The notes beneath the pieces are model-generated. The model searched no databases. It had not been told where the DNA came from and worked only from the letters and a program-made list of their open reading frames with translations. The position numbers and the translations under genes were made by a program. Below, piece after piece: positions 56,578 through 64,000 of a stretch of DNA of 64,000 nt. Source of the stretch: Tuberibacillus sp. Marseille-P3662 (GTDB lineage Bacteria; Bacillota; Bacilli; Bacillales; Sporolactobacillaceae). The stretch is from the NCBI RefSeq assembly GCF_900178005.1, contig NZ_FXBS01000006.1, positions 930,001 to 994,000 on the forward strand, read 5' to 3'. Position 1 is the stretch's first letter. Each line of letters opens with the position of its first letter.

Positions 56578-57747
56578 TTAGCTTGTTATGCCCCCGGAAC
56601 GTCCGCTCTTCCTCCATATACTTCCTTTCATTTTATAACGGATAGGTTTCTCAATAAATTTCCAGGAAATCGAAGCAATCAGAAATACAGCTGCAATTTG
56701 TATGATCATATGGAATATCGCCTGCACTCCTCCCGACGTTGAAGAGGTGAAAGTCAACACAAGGATAGGGTAATGCCATAGATAAATGCCATATGAACGA
56801 ACGCCCAACCAACGGAGTGGCCTGCATCCCAGAATACGACTGATCCAAGTTAACGGGTGAACCGCAGCGGTGATTACTGCAACTGTAGCCAAACATTGAA
56901 TAACCATTCCCCCACGGTAAAGAAACGTATCGTATTGATTCGTCTGCCAAAACATCCAAAATAGGATGACAAGACCGGCTATACCCACTGTGTCAAAGGT
57001 GATTCGTAAGCGTTTATTATTAGTAACTTTTCCTGTCAATTTTTCACTGGACAAGCATAATGCAAGTACTGCACCAATCAATAAGGAAAACGCACGGGTA
57101 TCGGTTCCGTAATAAACCCGACTTGTATCCATTAACCCTGGTTGATGGAGGAATGCCATATCAAGTACAGAAATCAGTGCAACGAGGACGATTGCACAGA
57201 TGAGCCACTTGCATTTTGGAATGAAACGCAATCCCAATAAAAGTAAAAACGGCCAGAACAGATAAAATTGTTCCTCAACAGCCAGGGACCAAAGATGTAA
57301 TAAGGGTGAAGACTGTCCAAAATGGGAAAAATAGCCGACATCACTGAAAATAAACCACCAATTTGTAACATAAAAAAACGAAGCCAGCCAATCCCCCCAG
57401 AGGTTAGCGAACCGGGAAAAGTGGAACAGCCCCATCCATACCGCCACCACGATCAGTAAAAGGAACAATCCCGGCAGCAGACGACGGGCGCGCCGAAGCC
57501 AAAAATCTCGCAAGTCGATCTGCCCTGTATTTCCCCATTGTCTAACCAAAATATCAGTAATCAAGTACCCGGATAAGACAAAAAATACGCCTACACCTAA
57601 GAATCCTCCGGGAGCCCATTTAAAACCGAAATGATAGGCCATTACTGCGCATACAGCGATCGCCCTTATCCCATCTAACCCCGGCATATAACGGCTTTTC
57701 TTGATCTGGGAGAATTTATTAACGTTTGTTTCTTTTGGATCCATCAT
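56578..57747 (-). CDS. Acyltransferase 3 family membrane protein (OatA-like, without SGNH domain)
   Basis: A 389-residue protein with about ten helices of the acyltransferase 3 family. The signature is YMPGLDGIRAIAVCAVMAYH at about 20-39, where the His is catalytic, then GYLITDIL, FWLRRARRLLPGL and SLAVEEQFYLFWPF. OatA and OafA fuse such a domain to a periplasmic SGNH domain; here that domain is absent and a separate SGNH lipoprotein gene lies 11 bases upstream. It likely moves acetyl groups across the membrane for O-acetylation of peptidoglycan or another wall polymer. Ribosome site AAGGAGGG. Confidence 0.88.
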   Translation of the reverse strand: MMDPKETNVNKFSQIKKSRYMPGLDGIRAIAVCAVMAYHFGFKWAPGGFLGVGVFFVLSGYLITDILVRQWGNTGQIDLRDFWLRRARRLLPGLFLLLIVVAVWMGLFHFSRFANLWGDWLASFFYVTNWWFIFSDVGYFSHFGQSSPLLHLWSLAVEEQFYLFWPFLLLLGLRFIPKCKWLICAIVLVALISVLDMAFLHQPGLMDTSRVYYGTDTRAFSLLIGAVLALCLSSEKLTGKVTNNKRLRITFDTVGIAGLVILFWMFWQTNQYDTFLYRGGMVIQCLATVAVITAAVHPLTWISRILGCRPLRWLGVRSYGIYLWHYPILVLTFTSSTSGGVQAIFHMIIQIAAVFLIASISWKFIEKPIRYKMKGSIWRKSGRSGGITS

Positions 57748-57758
57748 TATGCCCTCCT

Positions 57759-58406
57759 TTATTGTTTCTTGGATGACTGGATCTGTTTTTCAATATAGTT
57801 TAGTAAAAGGGGGTAAAAATCCGCTTTGAAATGGACACCATCCTTGGAATGCAGGTTCTGATGCTTTTTAAACATCGGATATAAATCGATGTAATCGACC
57901 TTTTCCTTCGTTGCCATCTTTTTAAGTGCCTTATTATAATCCGGAATATTTTTATAACGCGGCTCTTTCTTTATGGCTTCTTTTGTCACCGGGGTAACCG
58001 ATAAGACATGAATCTTCGTATCCGGCAACTGCTTCTTTATTTTTTTTATGAATGTCGCGTAATGACTCATCGAATTCTTTATGGGGTAGTCAACAGGCAT
58101 GAGTATGTCATCCGACCCTAGCAAGATAAAGACATTTTGCGGTTCTCTTTTTGCTATTTGATCAACATCTTGCACCGCGAATTGAGCAGTGGCACCTGCA
58201 TTACTGATTACATTTGAATCCTTTAACAACTCGGATAACCTTTTAAATAAGGAATCTCCATAAAATACACTGTTACTAAAAACAGATTTGTCATAGTCTT
58301 CTTCATCTGTAGAAACGCTTTGTTTTTCATTCTGTTTACTTCCACAAGCTGCGGTAGATATTGCGAGGGTTCCAATAAGCAAACTGAGAAATATTTTTTT
58401 AATCAT
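57759..58406 (-). CDS. SGNH/GDSL-type lipoprotein, partner of the acyltransferase
   Basis: A 215-residue lipoprotein (lipobox STAAC, Cys21). The SGNH blocks are VFYGDSLF (Ser52), SNAGATAQ (block II Gly), LLGSDD (block III, Ser in place of Asn before Asp-Asp) and SKDGVHF (Asp189, His192). Anchored outside the membrane, it would transfer acetyl groups to the wall, as the C-terminal domain of OatA does, or remove them. First gene of a two-gene operon with the acyltransferase; its promoter region holds the shared 11-bp repeats. Confidence 0.83.
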   Translation of the reverse strand: MIKKIFLSLLIGTLAISTAACGSKQNEKQSVSTDEEDYDKSVFSNSVFYGDSLFKRLSELLKDSNVISNAGATAQFAVQDVDQIAKREPQNVFILLGSDDILMPVDYPIKNSMSHYATFIKKIKKQLPDTKIHVLSVTPVTKEAIKKEPRYKNIPDYNKALKKMATKEKVDYIDLYPMFKKHQNLHSKDGVHFKADFYPLLLNYIEKQIQSSKKQ

Positions 58407-58667
58407 GTCAATGATACCTCCTAAATTTTGATTAACTTGCTTTGACTTAGCTGGAGTCGGACAGATTGCGTATTCTTTGGGTCATCTAGTACTTATTCTC
58501 CTTCATCTACTGAGAGAGGAATTGAATCCTGTTAACAGTCAAAAACATTATAATCAATGGGAAATGATTTGAAAGGCAAATCTAATGGTTCAAACCTCCT
58601 TTCTTAAAGGTTTAAATTGGAAAAAACGATTGTTAAGAAATCCTGGGCCCCTCTTACTTTAAAAAGG

Positions 58668-58707
58668 TTAAAAGAGAGGGATGAAGATGAGGTAAAGATG
58701 ATATTGA
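58668..58707 (-). promoter_or_regulatory. Promoter with 11-bp direct repeats, site B (SGNH-acyltransferase)
   Basis: On the - strand TCAATATCATC then TTTACCTCATC (58707-58697, 58696-58686), with -35 TTTACC, 17 bases, -10 TTTTAA (58673-58668). The distance from here to the SGNH start is about 260 bases. The rest of the gap 58407-58873 holds no gene. Upstream of both site A and site B the - strand also shares GATTCTTTAATT. Confidence 0.68.
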
Positions 58708-58782
58708 TTTGAATTAAAGAATCACAAAATGCGTTGTGGGTTAACATTCATGTGGCTTATAAACTGTCAGTACGTATGAAAA

Positions 58783-58816
58783 GCCATCCGTTCATTGAGA
58801 TGATTGAACGGATGGC
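58783..58816 (-). terminator. Terminator of the two-component operon
   Basis: 12-bp stem GCCATCCGTTCA / TGAACGGATGGC with a 10-base loop; on the - strand it is followed by TTTTC, 58 bases after the kinase stop. Confidence 0.75.
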
Positions 58817-58873
58817 CTTTTACATTGAACATTCGATTTTAATCTATGGCAACTTTCATCTGAAATGCTATGT

Positions 58874-60721
58874 CTACCCTTTTTTGTCTAAATAGAAGAA
58901 AAACAGTACGCCATCTTCCGTATTGGACACGCCATACTTAACACCGTGAAGCTCCAAAATATTTTTCGAAATGGCAAGTCCCAGTCCGGTGCCTCCTTCG
59001 GAACGCCTTCGGGAAGAATCTCCGCGGTAAAAACGATCCCATATTTTATCTAACTGCTCTACTTCAATGTGAGTACCTTTATTTTCTACACATATTTTTA
59101 CTTGTTCATTATCTTCTACGGTTGAAATGATAATGTCCTGTTTTTCCGGTGTGTAACGGATGGCGTTTGTAATAAAATTTGTCAAGACTTGTTCAATACG
59201 ATGTTGATTGGCCATCACTTTCAACCGATCAAGATAGGTGTAAACATTGACATGCTTCTTCGTTATATCTAAAGATAGTTGTTCACATACATTTTCAATG
59301 GTTTGAGCAATATCAAAAGCATCCATTTTCATTTTGTACGTACCGGACTCAAATTTTGCTAGCTCCAGCATATCCACAACCAACAGGTTCATTTTGTCCA
59401 CTTCTTTTTCCATGGCTTTAAAGTAATGGTCTTTCTTGTGGCTCGCAACGCCATCCTTTAAAACGGAAATACAACTTTTTATAGTGCTTAAGGGCGTTTT
59501 CAACTCATGCGATACCCCTGAAATGAATTCTTTTCTTGTGTCTTCCAGCTTTTTTTCTTTCTCAATGTCTTGTTGTAACTGGTCAATGTGCGAATGTAAG
59601 GTGTCTGATAGTAAGTTGATATTTCTGGATAAGTCTCCAATCTCATCTTTTGATTTAACAGCAACGTTTTCCGAGAAGTCCAGGTTTGCAATTTTCCTGG
59701 TTGTCTTATTTATTCGTAACAGGGGACCTGCAATCGTTCTTGAGTAATAAATGGAAGCCAGAATAATAAGAAGTAATACAAAGCCTATGATATATACGGA
59801 ATAAGTTTTGAACATTTGTATCGCCTCATCGACGGGTTGCAAGGATACCATTGAAAAAATATAAGTTGTGGCCCCATTCTTATCCTTGACTGGTTTAATG
59901 AACTGTTTGTACTTGATCCCGTTTCGTTTAAAATCAAGGACATGAAATGAATCATCGCGATACTGGACGTTGCCCAACAGTAAATTGGCCTGAAAGGTTT
60001 TGATCCTTTCCATAAACAAATGATTGGAATAGATAAATGGCACATTGCCGTTCGGTTGTACGACATCCTTTATGGTACCGTTTACTATTGTCACAGGTGG
60101 CTGAGTGTCATGTTTTACTGGATGTTCCTCATCAAGCATTTGTCCCACTTTTTTTTCCAGCACCTTGTTTTCCAAAAATATCCCCTTTTTAATTTCCAAT
60201 TGCCTAGGCGTCAATGTCCCAAACGTTCCGCGGGGAAAAGTACCCCCTTTAGCGATTATATAAGGAACAAATGCACGCCCCTTCTTGATACCGTAAATAC
60301 TGATTTCCGTTCCGCGGGAAAAAGGTAAACCCCCGGTTGCAACGTCTTCTGTGTTAACAAGATTGTATAATGGAACTTCAATTTTTTTCTTTGTGAACTC
60401 CTGATTTCGGGAGGGATTCAGTTTGACTTCTAAATAAAAATCATTCGCGTTCTCTAAGTTCCCATAACGATCCAATGTGGTGACCCAGGCGTGATGTTTT
60501 TGGTAAAAATCGCGTTCAAGCCGTTGAAGGGCTTCTTCATGTCCGCTGTTTTTTAAATACGCCTTTTCAAAAGAATGGATACTCGCTTTCATATCCTCTA
60601 TTTTCTGACTTACATAATATTTTTTAAAGAACAGGGTTTGTCCAATCAGAAAGGCAGCCAAGATGAACAAACATAAGGCTGTTGTAAGCAAAAACAATTT
60701 GACAACAATTCGGTTCCTCAT
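58874..60721 (-). CDS. Sensor histidine kinase
   Basis: A 615-residue membrane kinase: first helix (about 8-30), a large extracytoplasmic sensor domain (about 31-315), second helix (about 316-337), HAMP, a dimerisation domain with the phosphorylated His405 in SHELKTPLS, and an ATP-binding domain with NAIRYTPE (N box), WDRFYRGD and GGTGLGLAIS (G boxes). It overlaps the response regulator gene by 4 bases (ATGA). It probably senses a cell-wall or envelope signal, judging from the neighbouring target genes. Confidence 0.92.
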   Translation of the reverse strand: MRNRIVVKLFLLTTALCLFILAAFLIGQTLFFKKYYVSQKIEDMKASIHSFEKAYLKNSGHEEALQRLERDFYQKHHAWVTTLDRYGNLENANDFYLEVKLNPSRNQEFTKKKIEVPLYNLVNTEDVATGGLPFSRGTEISIYGIKKGRAFVPYIIAKGGTFPRGTFGTLTPRQLEIKKGIFLENKVLEKKVGQMLDEEHPVKHDTQPPVTIVNGTIKDVVQPNGNVPFIYSNHLFMERIKTFQANLLLGNVQYRDDSFHVLDFKRNGIKYKQFIKPVKDKNGATTYIFSMVSLQPVDEAIQMFKTYSVYIIGFVLLLIILASIYYSRTIAGPLLRINKTTRKIANLDFSENVAVKSKDEIGDLSRNINLLSDTLHSHIDQLQQDIEKEKKLEDTRKEFISGVSHELKTPLSTIKSCISVLKDGVASHKKDHYFKAMEKEVDKMNLLVVDMLELAKFESGTYKMKMDAFDIAQTIENVCEQLSLDITKKHVNVYTYLDRLKVMANQHRIEQVLTNFITNAIRYTPEKQDIIISTVEDNEQVKICVENKGTHIEVEQLDKIWDRFYRGDSSRRRSEGGTGLGLAISKNILELHGVKYGVSNTEDGVLFFFYLDKKG

Positions 60722-61398
60722 CCGTCACCCTCAAATTTATATCCAGATCCTATCATGGTTTTAATCAGTTTTGATTTGTCGCCTAGTTTATTTCTTAAAT
60801 TACGAATATGGGTATTCACGGTACGATCATCACCCACATATTCATAGCCCCAAAGCCTCGTAATTAATTGATCTCTTGTAATGACAAGCCTTTGATTTTG
60901 CATGAAATACTTTAAAATTTCAAACTCTGTATAAGTCAAACGAATAGGCTCACCATCCACGGTGACTGTCCGTGAAGAAAGGTCTGCAAGAATCCCCTGA
61001 CTAGATAACGTTTCATTTGCAGGATGATCTGTATGGCGTCGACTTTCAAGCAGACGTTTTGCTCTTGCCAACAAAATGGGGGGACTGTAAGGTTTGGTGA
61101 CATAATCATCTGCGCCCAGCTCAAAACCAAGAAGTGTATCATCTTCATCCACCCGAGCTGTTAACATGATGATCGGGACATTCGAAGTTTTACGGATCCT
61201 TCGGCAAACAGACCAACCATCTAACTCCGGCAACATGATATCGAGAATGATTAAATGAATGTCCCCCTCTTGAAATAAAAATAACGCTTCATCTCCGTCT
61301 GACGCTTCCAAAACTTGATATCCCTCATTTAAAAAGTAATCTTTGACCACTTCACGTAAAATATCTTCATCTTCCACGATTAAAATTCTTTTTTGCAT
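60718..61398 (-). CDS. OmpR/PhoB-family response regulator
   Basis: A 226-residue regulator with a canonical receiver (Glu9/Asp10, phospho-acceptor Asp53 in LDIMLPELDG, Lys102 in TKPYSP) and a winged-helix DNA-binding domain (LRNKLGDKSKLIKTMIGSGY at the end). It is first in the operon with the kinase. Its own promoter and those of two neighbouring cell-wall operons carry the same 11-bp direct repeats, so it is the likely binding protein for all three. Confidence 0.93.
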   Translation of the reverse strand: MQKRILIVEDEDILREVVKDYFLNEGYQVLEASDGDEALFLFQEGDIHLIILDIMLPELDGWSVCRRIRKTSNVPIIMLTARVDEDDTLLGFELGADDYVTKPYSPPILLARAKRLLESRRHTDHPANETLSSQGILADLSSRTVTVDGEPIRLTYTEFEILKYFMQNQRLVITRDQLITRLWGYEYVGDDRTVNTHIRNLRNKLGDKSKLIKTMIGSGYKFEGDG

Positions 61399-61439
61399 TG
61401 TTTTTCCCTCACGATTCTAAAAGGTTGGTCTCCAAGAAA

Positions 61440-61479
61440 ATATCATGGTGATGTAAAGATGAGATAAAGATGTAAAACT
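61440..61479 (-). promoter_or_regulatory. Promoter with 11-bp direct repeats, site C (two-component operon)
   Basis: On the - strand three units in tandem: TTTTACATC, TTTATCTCATC (61468-61458) and TTTACATCACC (61457-61447). -35 TTTATC, 17 bases, -10 TGATAT (61445-61440). This suggests autoregulation by the response regulator. Confidence 0.68.
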
Positions 61480-61651
61480 TAAGTAGGAATCTTGAACCTG
61501 AATACTATTAAATAATGGAACTTATTCCTTCACCAAACGAAATATTCCCTTATTCCACAATACCAGCTAATAAGAGGTCAACCCTTAAGGCTAAAAAAGT
61601 TCTTAAGAACATGATACAATAAAATAAGGAACGACAAATAGCCTTCCAATT

Positions 61652-62090
61652 TTTGAAATAATTGGAAACATTCGAATCAGTGACCAATATCCGCAGTTCA
61701 AAATACAAATCGTCCATTTTGAGGATGATGCTCATACACTCTCAACCACTTATCGTACCATTGGCAAACACTTTGATTTCATGGTAGGGCCATACCTTGT
61801 AGACACTTGGAAGGATTATTTCCGTGTGTTTGAACTCGGAAGATACCGCTTTTGCTTTGCAGTATCTCGCAACCATCTGCTGGCTCCATACAAATCATTG
61901 TCTATCAAAGATTTGTATGGAGAAAAGGTTGCCGTGGTGAACGGTGGGGAAAGTACAGTCATTGATGAAATTCGTGATTCTTTAATAAGGAACCACCCTC
62001 AAATCCAAATTAAAGATGTTCTGCGAAGTGATGCAATATTGGCGCTAATCCTTGTTAGGGAAAAGCGCCCGTTTGATGAAGATTGTCACT
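61652..62090 (+). pseudogene. LysR-family regulator remnant (effector domain only)
   Basis: An open stretch reading GNIRISDQYPQFKIQIVHFE, FDFMVGPYLVDTWKD, GRYRFCFAVSRNHLLA and LSIKDLYGEKVAVVNGGEST, which is the substrate-binding domain of a LysR-type regulator (cf. HPLA..... I..DL.G). The N-terminal helix-turn-helix is absent upstream and the frame runs into the end of the convergent AraC gene. It is a truncated remnant. Confidence 0.6.
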
Positions 62091-62093
62091 CTG

Positions 62094-62966
62094 TTACTTT
62101 TTTAAAATCGGTATCCATATCTCGCTTTTGAAAGTTGGCGAGGTTACATCTTTATTCCTATTCCACAGGATTTCTGGACCTTCTATTTGTTCATAATTTG
62201 ATGAAGGAAACCATTCAGAATAAATGCGTCCCCATACATCTTGCAGCGTGTCTGGAAATGGCCCGATTGCTTCAAATACTGCCCATGATGAAGCAGGAAC
62301 CTCAAGATGTGTTAGGTTATCAGGACATGTTTTAGTTGTTGCCACACCAATATAGTGATCAAGTTCCCCTTTTTCCTCCATCCGCCCTTCAGAAAAGTTT
62401 GTGGATGCACTAAGCAGTCCCATAGGTTCGACATTAGAGAGTTTTTTAAGTTTATTTATCGCTTCATCATCTAAACTTTCCCACATAGAGGCAATTTCCG
62501 GATTAACTCCGTTGAAAATAATAGGAACTCTTTTTTTAATACCAACGATGCGAAATGCCTCTTTTTCTTCAATTCGATAGTTCATTTCAATTCCTCCTCT
62601 AATTGATAACTGAAAGGTCATTCGCGGATAGGCTTTTATTGTGTGACCATTATTTCTGGCTTCTGATGGTGTTATCCCGTGAAGGCTATGAAAAGCCCTC
62701 GTAAAGGAGTCCGGAGAATTGTATCCGTATTTCATAGCAACATCAATAATCCTGAAATTGCTATTGTTCAGCTCGAAGGCTGCAAGCGTGAGACGTCTTC
62801 GCCGAATATACTCCGACAACGTTACACCTGCCAGAAACGAAAACATTCGTTTAAAATGATACTCTGAACACAATGCCTGCTTTGCTACTTCATGACCGTC
62901 AATCCTATTGGTGAGATTTTCTTCAATAAAACTCAAAGCATCATTCATGTTTTTAAGTGAATCCAC
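62094..62966 (-). CDS. AraC-family regulator with GyrI-like effector domain
   Basis: A 290-residue regulator: AraC HTH pair at the N-terminus (about 1-105: [20 protein letters not shown] and [20 protein letters not shown]), then a GyrI/Rob-type ligand domain (about 130-290: YYxxxE-like [20 protein letters not shown], ending PEILWNR, SEIWIPI). Start GTG 62966 follows GGGAGG; upstream in-frame ATGs lack a ribosome site. Such proteins respond to small drugs or cationic ligands. There is no obvious target gene beside it. Confidence 0.87.
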   Translation of the reverse strand: MDSLKNMNDALSFIEENLTNRIDGHEVAKQALCSEYHFKRMFSFLAGVTLSEYIRRRRLTLAAFELNNSNFRIIDVAMKYGYNSPDSFTRAFHSLHGITPSEARNNGHTIKAYPRMTFQLSIRGGIEMNYRIEEKEAFRIVGIKKRVPIIFNGVNPEIASMWESLDDEAINKLKKLSNVEPMGLLSASTNFSEGRMEEKGELDHYIGVATTKTCPDNLTHLEVPASSWAVFEAIGPFPDTLQDVWGRIYSEWFPSSNYEQIEGPEILWNRNKDVTSPTFKSEIWIPILKK

Positions 62967-63066
62967 TTTAATGACCTCCCTTACATCAACAGAATAGCAG
63001 GAAGTGAAAGAATCTATCCGACTTATCATGCACACTTGTGTAGGATCAACTTATTATGCAACAAAC

Positions 63067-63116
63067 TGGCCCGACTGATAAACAAATTTATTCCGCAACT
63101 GCGCCCGTTAATGGAA
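63067..63116. repeat. Short dispersed motif, copy 2
   Basis: TGGCCCG, TTATTCCGCA, ACTGCGCCCG (63098-63107), TTAATGGAA: the same ordered words as at 53999-54035, same orientation, 9 kb apart. Confidence 0.5.
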
Positions 63117-63186
63117 GACCGTTATTACTGAAAAGGTTACTTTAACATATGTACATTGTTTCATAAGTCAGATTATGACTTAAAGA

Positions 63187-63816
63187 CTAGAAGGTAACGT
63201 AACTCATTAAAATTATGAAGAAAAATAAGGTTTCAAGGTTAATGATAAATGGATTTGGTTTCACCTTTGAGAACAATTTCACTCTTTTTACTAAACTTGC
63301 ATCTAGCATAATAAACAAATAATAAAAAATCAGTAAACCAAATAGAAGCATTAAAATTGTCATTAATATTTCGCCACTTTGCCAGAAGGTTATTCCTAAA
63401 AATATGGCCCAAATACATTTAAAAACACCCAATAAGCTTTCAAATGGATTAGTTAGTGTTGCCATCATGTAATCCCCATGTTTATCTGTAATTGAGTGAT
63501 CTTCGTTATGCCTTATTATAAATGTAATATGACCTGTTTGTAGTGTCATTGTAATTACTAATAAAACTAAGTAAGCTAATCCAAATATAGTACCTACTAG
63601 CAAAATATCCGAATTTAATAATTGATATAATGCCAATGGTAATGGAAACCACATTGCATACATTACCGCCATCAATAAATGCAAGAAAGCGTATTCATTA
63701 TTTCTTGCCATTTTTTGAAACGTAAAAACTATTACAAAAAATATCAAAACTCCTATCCATCCCAAAATTATTGTAGAAAATAAAATAACTCCATAACTCC
63801 CTTCGCCTACTGTCAA
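63187..63816 (-). CDS. Hypothetical integral membrane protein
   Basis: A 209-residue protein with about five or six hydrophobic helices (about 9-31, 42-62, 70-92, 130-152, 155-172, 195-209). A polar loop near 95-120 (IIRHNEDHSITDKHGDYMMA) is the only hydrophilic section. The TTG at 63816 is the first start, but its ribosome site is poor. AT-rich. No family recognised. Confidence 0.55.
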   Translation of the reverse strand: MTVGEGSYGVILFSTIILGWIGVLIFFVIVFTFQKMARNNEYAFLHLLMAVMYAMWFPLPLALYQLLNSDILLVGTIFGLAYLVLLVITMTLQTGHITFIIRHNEDHSITDKHGDYMMATLTNPFESLLGVFKCIWAIFLGITFWQSGEILMTILMLLFGLLIFYYLFIMLDASLVKRVKLFSKVKPNPFIINLETLFFFIILMSYVTF

Positions 63817-63918
63817 TTAGTTTAAGTACATTTTTTCACAAATCCAATATTAACATAAGTGTCTTGTCTTGCTTTAAGTCTTATTCCGTTAAATGGCCCT
63901 TTTCCGGAACAAAGGATT

Positions 63919-64000
63919 TTAATAATACTCATACAGGGATTCTTTAATATCATTCAACAAATCCTTCAATCCTTCGTCAGAATGAGAATCGGCCAACCTT
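63919..64000 (-). CDS. C-terminal end of an unidentified gene (continues beyond window)
   Basis: On the - strand the frame entering from the right edge reads RLADSHSDEGLKDLLNDIKE and SLYEYY before TAA at 63921-63919. The acidic helical tail looks coding, but the family cannot be told from 26 residues. Confidence 0.35.
   Translation of the reverse strand, partial: RLADSHSDEGLKDLLNDIKESLYEYY

Noticed and set aside
56394-56742. + strand frames in and beyond the gap next to the acyltransferase
   Set aside because: They cover a hairpin or lie antisense to the acyltransferase end, and have no family likeness.

Overview
The window looks like the chromosome of a low-GC, endospore-forming Gram-positive rod (Bacillales, Bacillaceae or Sporolactobacillaceae level). 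The signs are strong GGAGG-type ribosome binding sites, frequent TTG and GTG starts, a YtaF sporulation membrane protein, a PhoP-type regulator, thioredoxin-type ArsC, a CsoR/CopA/CopZ copper operon, XerS and a holin-like type I toxin. No rRNA, tRNA, CRISPR array or intact insertion sequence was seen.

Layout. 0-1.3 kb: end of proA and an HSL-type esterase. 1.3-8.4 kb: a lipid/acyl-CoA cluster (metallo-hydrolase, TetR repressor, SDR reductase, two hot-dog dehydratases, acyl-CoA ligase, acyl-CoA dehydrogenase) with two matching TetR-type operators. 8.5-14.3 kb: a stand-alone zinc-type ribosomal protein S14, a frameshifted MFS exporter, an AT-rich ASCH gene joined to an aminoglycoside acetyltransferase that has lost its 5' end, and membrane proteins. 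14.4-21.5 kb: FUSC-type exporter, aldo/keto reductase, lysozyme-like protein, XerS and a carboxylesterase. A type I toxin-antitoxin locus lies at 21.7-21.95 kb, and a decayed copy of its 3' end at 19.8 kb. 22-36.4 kb: metal resistance (arsRBC, copper csoR-copA-copZ, cadmium/zinc cadC-cadA), with ytaF and an orphan phoP between. 37-42.5 kb: acetyl-CoA synthetase, pyruvate oxidase and an AraC-type response regulator. 42.6-49.9 kb: a BCCT transporter and a histidine-lyase homologue followed by hutU-hutI-hutG. 50-54.4 kb: Crp-family regulator, beta-propeller protein and decaying genes. 54.6-61.4 kb: a cell-wall modification cluster with its own two-component system. 61.6-64 kb: a LysR remnant, an AraC/GyrI regulator and membrane proteins.

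Three systems deserve most attention. (1) The gene in the hutH position lacks the Ala-Ser-Gly triad that forms the MIO cofactor of histidine ammonia-lyase, and also lacks the catalytic Tyr. It sits directly behind a BCCT (betaine-type) transporter and ahead of urocanase. The best reading is an ergothionase-like lyase that removes trimethylamine from a histidine betaine (hercynine, or ergothioneine) and feeds urocanate into HutUIG. (2) The cadA ATPase has an in-frame UGA exactly at the first Cys of its N-terminal CxxC metal site. A 7-bp hairpin with a GGUUC loop begins its loop 16 nt after the UGA, which resembles a bacterial SECIS element; it is a selenocysteine candidate or a fresh nonsense mutation. 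(3) A polysaccharide deacetylase, a split OatA-like O-acetylation pair and the adjacent two-component system each have a promoter carrying the same 11-bp direct repeats, suggesting a lysozyme-resistance regulon. All functional claims are from sequence reading alone; no database search was run.
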